45,233 nt of DNA from Segetibacter sp. (GTDB taxonomy: Bacteria; Bacteroidota; Bacteroidia; Chitinophagales; Chitinophagaceae): positions 1 through 45,233 of the forward strand of contig JAQBNO010000162.1 of assembly GCA_028288485.1 (NCBI GenBank). The letters are read 5' to 3'. Positions 43,480 to 45,233 of the stretch are shown here, in pieces. The notes below the pieces were generated by a model that was not told the origin of the DNA, made no database searches, and was given only the letters and a program-made list of their open reading frames with translations. How positions within the stretch are numbered: the first letter of the stretch is position 1; the number at the start of each line of letters is the position of its first letter. The position numbers were made by a program, and so were the translations under genes.

Positions 43480-43487
43480 GCAACCTG

Positions 43488-45089
43488 TTATTGATGCTCA
43501 AATAAATGAGCAGCCAGCTTTTTATCATTTCCGTATACATCATTTCTAAAGTTCATAAGTCCGTCATTATCTACCCATGCAGTAAAATAGGTAATGAATA
43601 CCGGCATTGGCTCTTTAAGTTTTACCCAATTTTCTTTATTTAAATTCATTGCCTTATCAATTTTATCAACCGTCCACTCCGGCTGGTTACGTAAAAGATA
43701 TTGCGCCAATTTTTCAGGATGTGCCACCCTGATGCATCCGTGGCTGAAAGCCCTGTTCCTATTATCGAATAAAGACTTCGACGGGGTATCATGAAAGTAA
43801 ATGTTGTAGCTGTTTGGAAAGATAAATTTTACCCTCCCTAATGAATTTTCACCGCCTGGCTTTTGCCGGATAACAGGCAAGCCATTTTCTCTGCCGGTTT
43901 GTTCCATGTTTTTATTAGCCAGGTAGTTTGAATTTCTATTAATGCCCGGTAGTATTTCCTTACGTACTATACTTGGAGGTACGTTCCAATACGGACTAAA
44001 AACAATGAATTGCAGTATATCATTAAAAATAACCGTTTTGTTGGCGTCAGTACCAACAACAATATCCATATCAAAAACCTTTTTTGTTTTCTCAAATACG
44101 TGCAGTTTGAAATCCGGAATGTTAGCCATTATCCTGTTTCCTGCCGGTTCTTCGGGCATCCATCTCATTCGCTCCATATTGACAAGTAGTTGTTCAATCC
44201 TATCCTCAAGTGGTACGTTCAATTCTTTTACGAGAGCAGCAGTTATAATTCCATCCTGCTTAATGCCATATTGTTTTTGTGCTTGTTTTACTGCTGCCAA
44301 TAATTCAATGCCAAAGGCTTCTGATGTATCTTTTGTATTATATCGGCCGTCTGTGGCCAGCCGTTGTTTCAATTGCTTAACCAGTATTGCCTCGTCACCT
44401 GGATTATAAGGTTTATGATTGCCCGAAACTATAACGTTCCATCCTCCCGCTTTCTTAATATCCGCATATCGTCTAAGCTCTTTGTTCATCAATTTATATT
44501 GCCGGTTCACCGGTTCCCATTGTTCTGTTTTCTGACCTTTATTAGCTATTAAAGTATCTAACAATGCCATTACGTTTACCTTTTTTCTTGGTATGTGCCA
44601 TTGTAATTCTCCAGGGTTTACTCTGCCTGCGTAGGCATGTTGAACAAATTTGAAAAAGTGACCTGTTAGTTGAAGTTCTAGAATTGTTATTTTGTTATTT
44701 GCAGCACTAACAGCTGTGTCTTCATCACTCAACTGGTTCATTTGCTCATGTAGGTGCTTATCTCCCATCGAACTATCATTAGCTAATTGAATGTAATTAT
44801 TGTGCAGGTTTAGAAATACTCGTGTTTGTTCTGCCAGTCCATCTTTGGTAAACCAGGCAAACTGGTAATTACGGCTGTTATAAAAGTTTCGGAGCCTGTT
44901 TGCGGCTGTGTCTGTTAGTTCTGCTGCTGCAATAAAGGTTTCAAGTTTGATGCTGTCGAGAAACAGTTCCGAAAAGGAATTGCCGGCTGTAATGGTAGTA
45001 TCTCTAGCTGTTCCTTTGGTATTTACCGGCTGAGCTTTGCAGGCTGTAAAAAAAATAATTATAAGGGATAGAAGATATGTTGCCTTCAT
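43488..45089 (-). CDS. YcbB-type L,D-transpeptidase (lipoprotein)
   Basis: 533 residues. Lipobox FFTAC (Cys17), a scaffold domain (about 50-220), a peptidoglycan-binding-like region (about 235-300, with ELLAAVKQAQKQYGIKQDGIITAALVKELNV split around it), then a YkuD catalytic domain with YFHDTPSKSLF and SHGCIRV (catalytic Cys452, H450, R454). The C-terminal block ITYFTAWVDNDG is typical. It forms 3-3 cross-links in peptidoglycan, acting in the periplasm. The length fits the YcbB group. ATG at 45089. Confidence 0.93.
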   Translation of the reverse strand: MKATYLLSLIIIFFTACKAQPVNTKGTARDTTITAGNSFSELFLDSIKLETFIAAAELTDTAANRLRNFYNSRNYQFAWFTKDGLAEQTRVFLNLHNNYIQLANDSSMGDKHLHEQMNQLSDEDTAVSAANNKITILELQLTGHFFKFVQHAYAGRVNPGELQWHIPRKKVNVMALLDTLIANKGQKTEQWEPVNRQYKLMNKELRRYADIKKAGGWNVIVSGNHKPYNPGDEAILVKQLKQRLATDGRYNTKDTSEAFGIELLAAVKQAQKQYGIKQDGIITAALVKELNVPLEDRIEQLLVNMERMRWMPEEPAGNRIMANIPDFKLHVFEKTKKVFDMDIVVGTDANKTVIFNDILQFIVFSPYWNVPPSIVRKEILPGINRNSNYLANKNMEQTGRENGLPVIRQKPGGENSLGRVKFIFPNSYNIYFHDTPSKSLFDNRNRAFSHGCIRVAHPEKLAQYLLRNQPEWTVDKIDKAMNLNKENWVKLKEPMPVFITYFTAWVDNDGLMNFRNDVYGNDKKLAAHLFEHQ

Positions 45090-45150
45090 TGGTAGGTATT
45101 AAGGCTAACAGGTGAAGTGCCTGTTAGGGTGACTTAGACAAATCTACTCT

Positions 45151-45233
45151 TTAATGAAGGGCTCTACTGTTAAACATATTATCGGGATAACTCTTTCCTT
45201 TCCGGGTTTTAAAGTCAATTACATAGCCTTTCT
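45151..45233 (-). CDS. Possible 3' end of a gene running in from beyond the window
   Basis: A minus-strand frame is open from the window edge for 26 codons (GYVIDFKTRKGKSYPDNMFN, then SRALH and stop). Composition is protein-like, and it lies 61 bp upstream of the L,D-transpeptidase gene on the same strand. Too short to assign a family or to exclude chance. Confidence 0.3.
   Translation of the reverse strand, partial: KGYVIDFKTRKGKSYPDNMFNSRALH

Overview
The window is chromosomal DNA from a member of the Bacteroidota, most likely a Chitinophagaceae-type soil or sediment bacterium. The evidence is a SusC/SusD pair, Bacteroidota-restricted families (DUF3127, a clade II Sec-type NosZ, a NosL with an N-terminal membrane region, DUF6544), promoters with the Bacteroidota -7 motif TAnnTTTG, and a general lack of Shine-Dalgarno sites. 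No phage, insertion sequence, transposase or CRISPR array was seen.

Layout. (1) 1-8.8 kb, housekeeping: a tRNA-Ser(GCU) cut by the window edge, a 22-bp tandem repeat, dnaA (minus strand) with a clear terminator, a 1.3-kb AT-rich gap, a DUF3127 protein with an SSB-like acidic tail, a COG2509 flavoprotein, an M19-type dipeptidase and a DinB-fold protein. (2) 9.5-24.9 kb, all plus strand: a sugar-use locus with a cytochrome c/beta-propeller dehydrogenase-like protein, a DUF4432 aldose epimerase, SusC, SusD, a ManA-like cupin, a TIM-barrel isomerase/epimerase, a Gfo/Idh/MocA oxidoreductase, a seven-repeat FG-GAP protein and a DUF1080 (3-keto-disaccharide hydrolase family) lipoprotein. It has no classical glycoside hydrolase and no local regulator. 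The set suggests glycoside cleavage by oxidation at C3 followed by elimination or hydrolysis. (3) 25.6-29.3 kb, minus strand: a nitrous oxide respiration operon (lipoprotein cytochrome c, nosZ, nosL) without nosDFY in the window, preceded by an FNR/DNR-like palindrome. (4) 29.6-45 kb: stress and envelope genes (archaeo-eukaryotic release-factor-like protein, hemerythrin, DUF1003, USP, VTT-like membrane protein, Zn-alcohol dehydrogenase, L,D-transpeptidase, single-domain response regulator), mixed with small membrane proteins and several decayed genes.

How the parts fit. The nos operon and the divergent baeRF/hemerythrin pair share an identical 14-bp FNR-like palindrome, so a low-oxygen or NO-responsive regulon is likely. 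The Zn-alcohol dehydrogenase and a decayed secreted-protein ORF share a second promoter/operator module of 67 bp. A family of short interspersed repeats (consensus GTACAAGWGWGYGACRCAAC) sits in at least twelve intergenic gaps, sometimes as inverted pairs, and two tracts of a GTTACCG-type heptad repeat follow gene ends. Gene remnants (a PEP-synthase-like N-terminus, an L,D-transpeptidase tail, a frameshifted DUF998 gene, a secreted ORF with an ATA codon at the start position) cluster at 31.7-40 kb and suggest a decaying accessory region.
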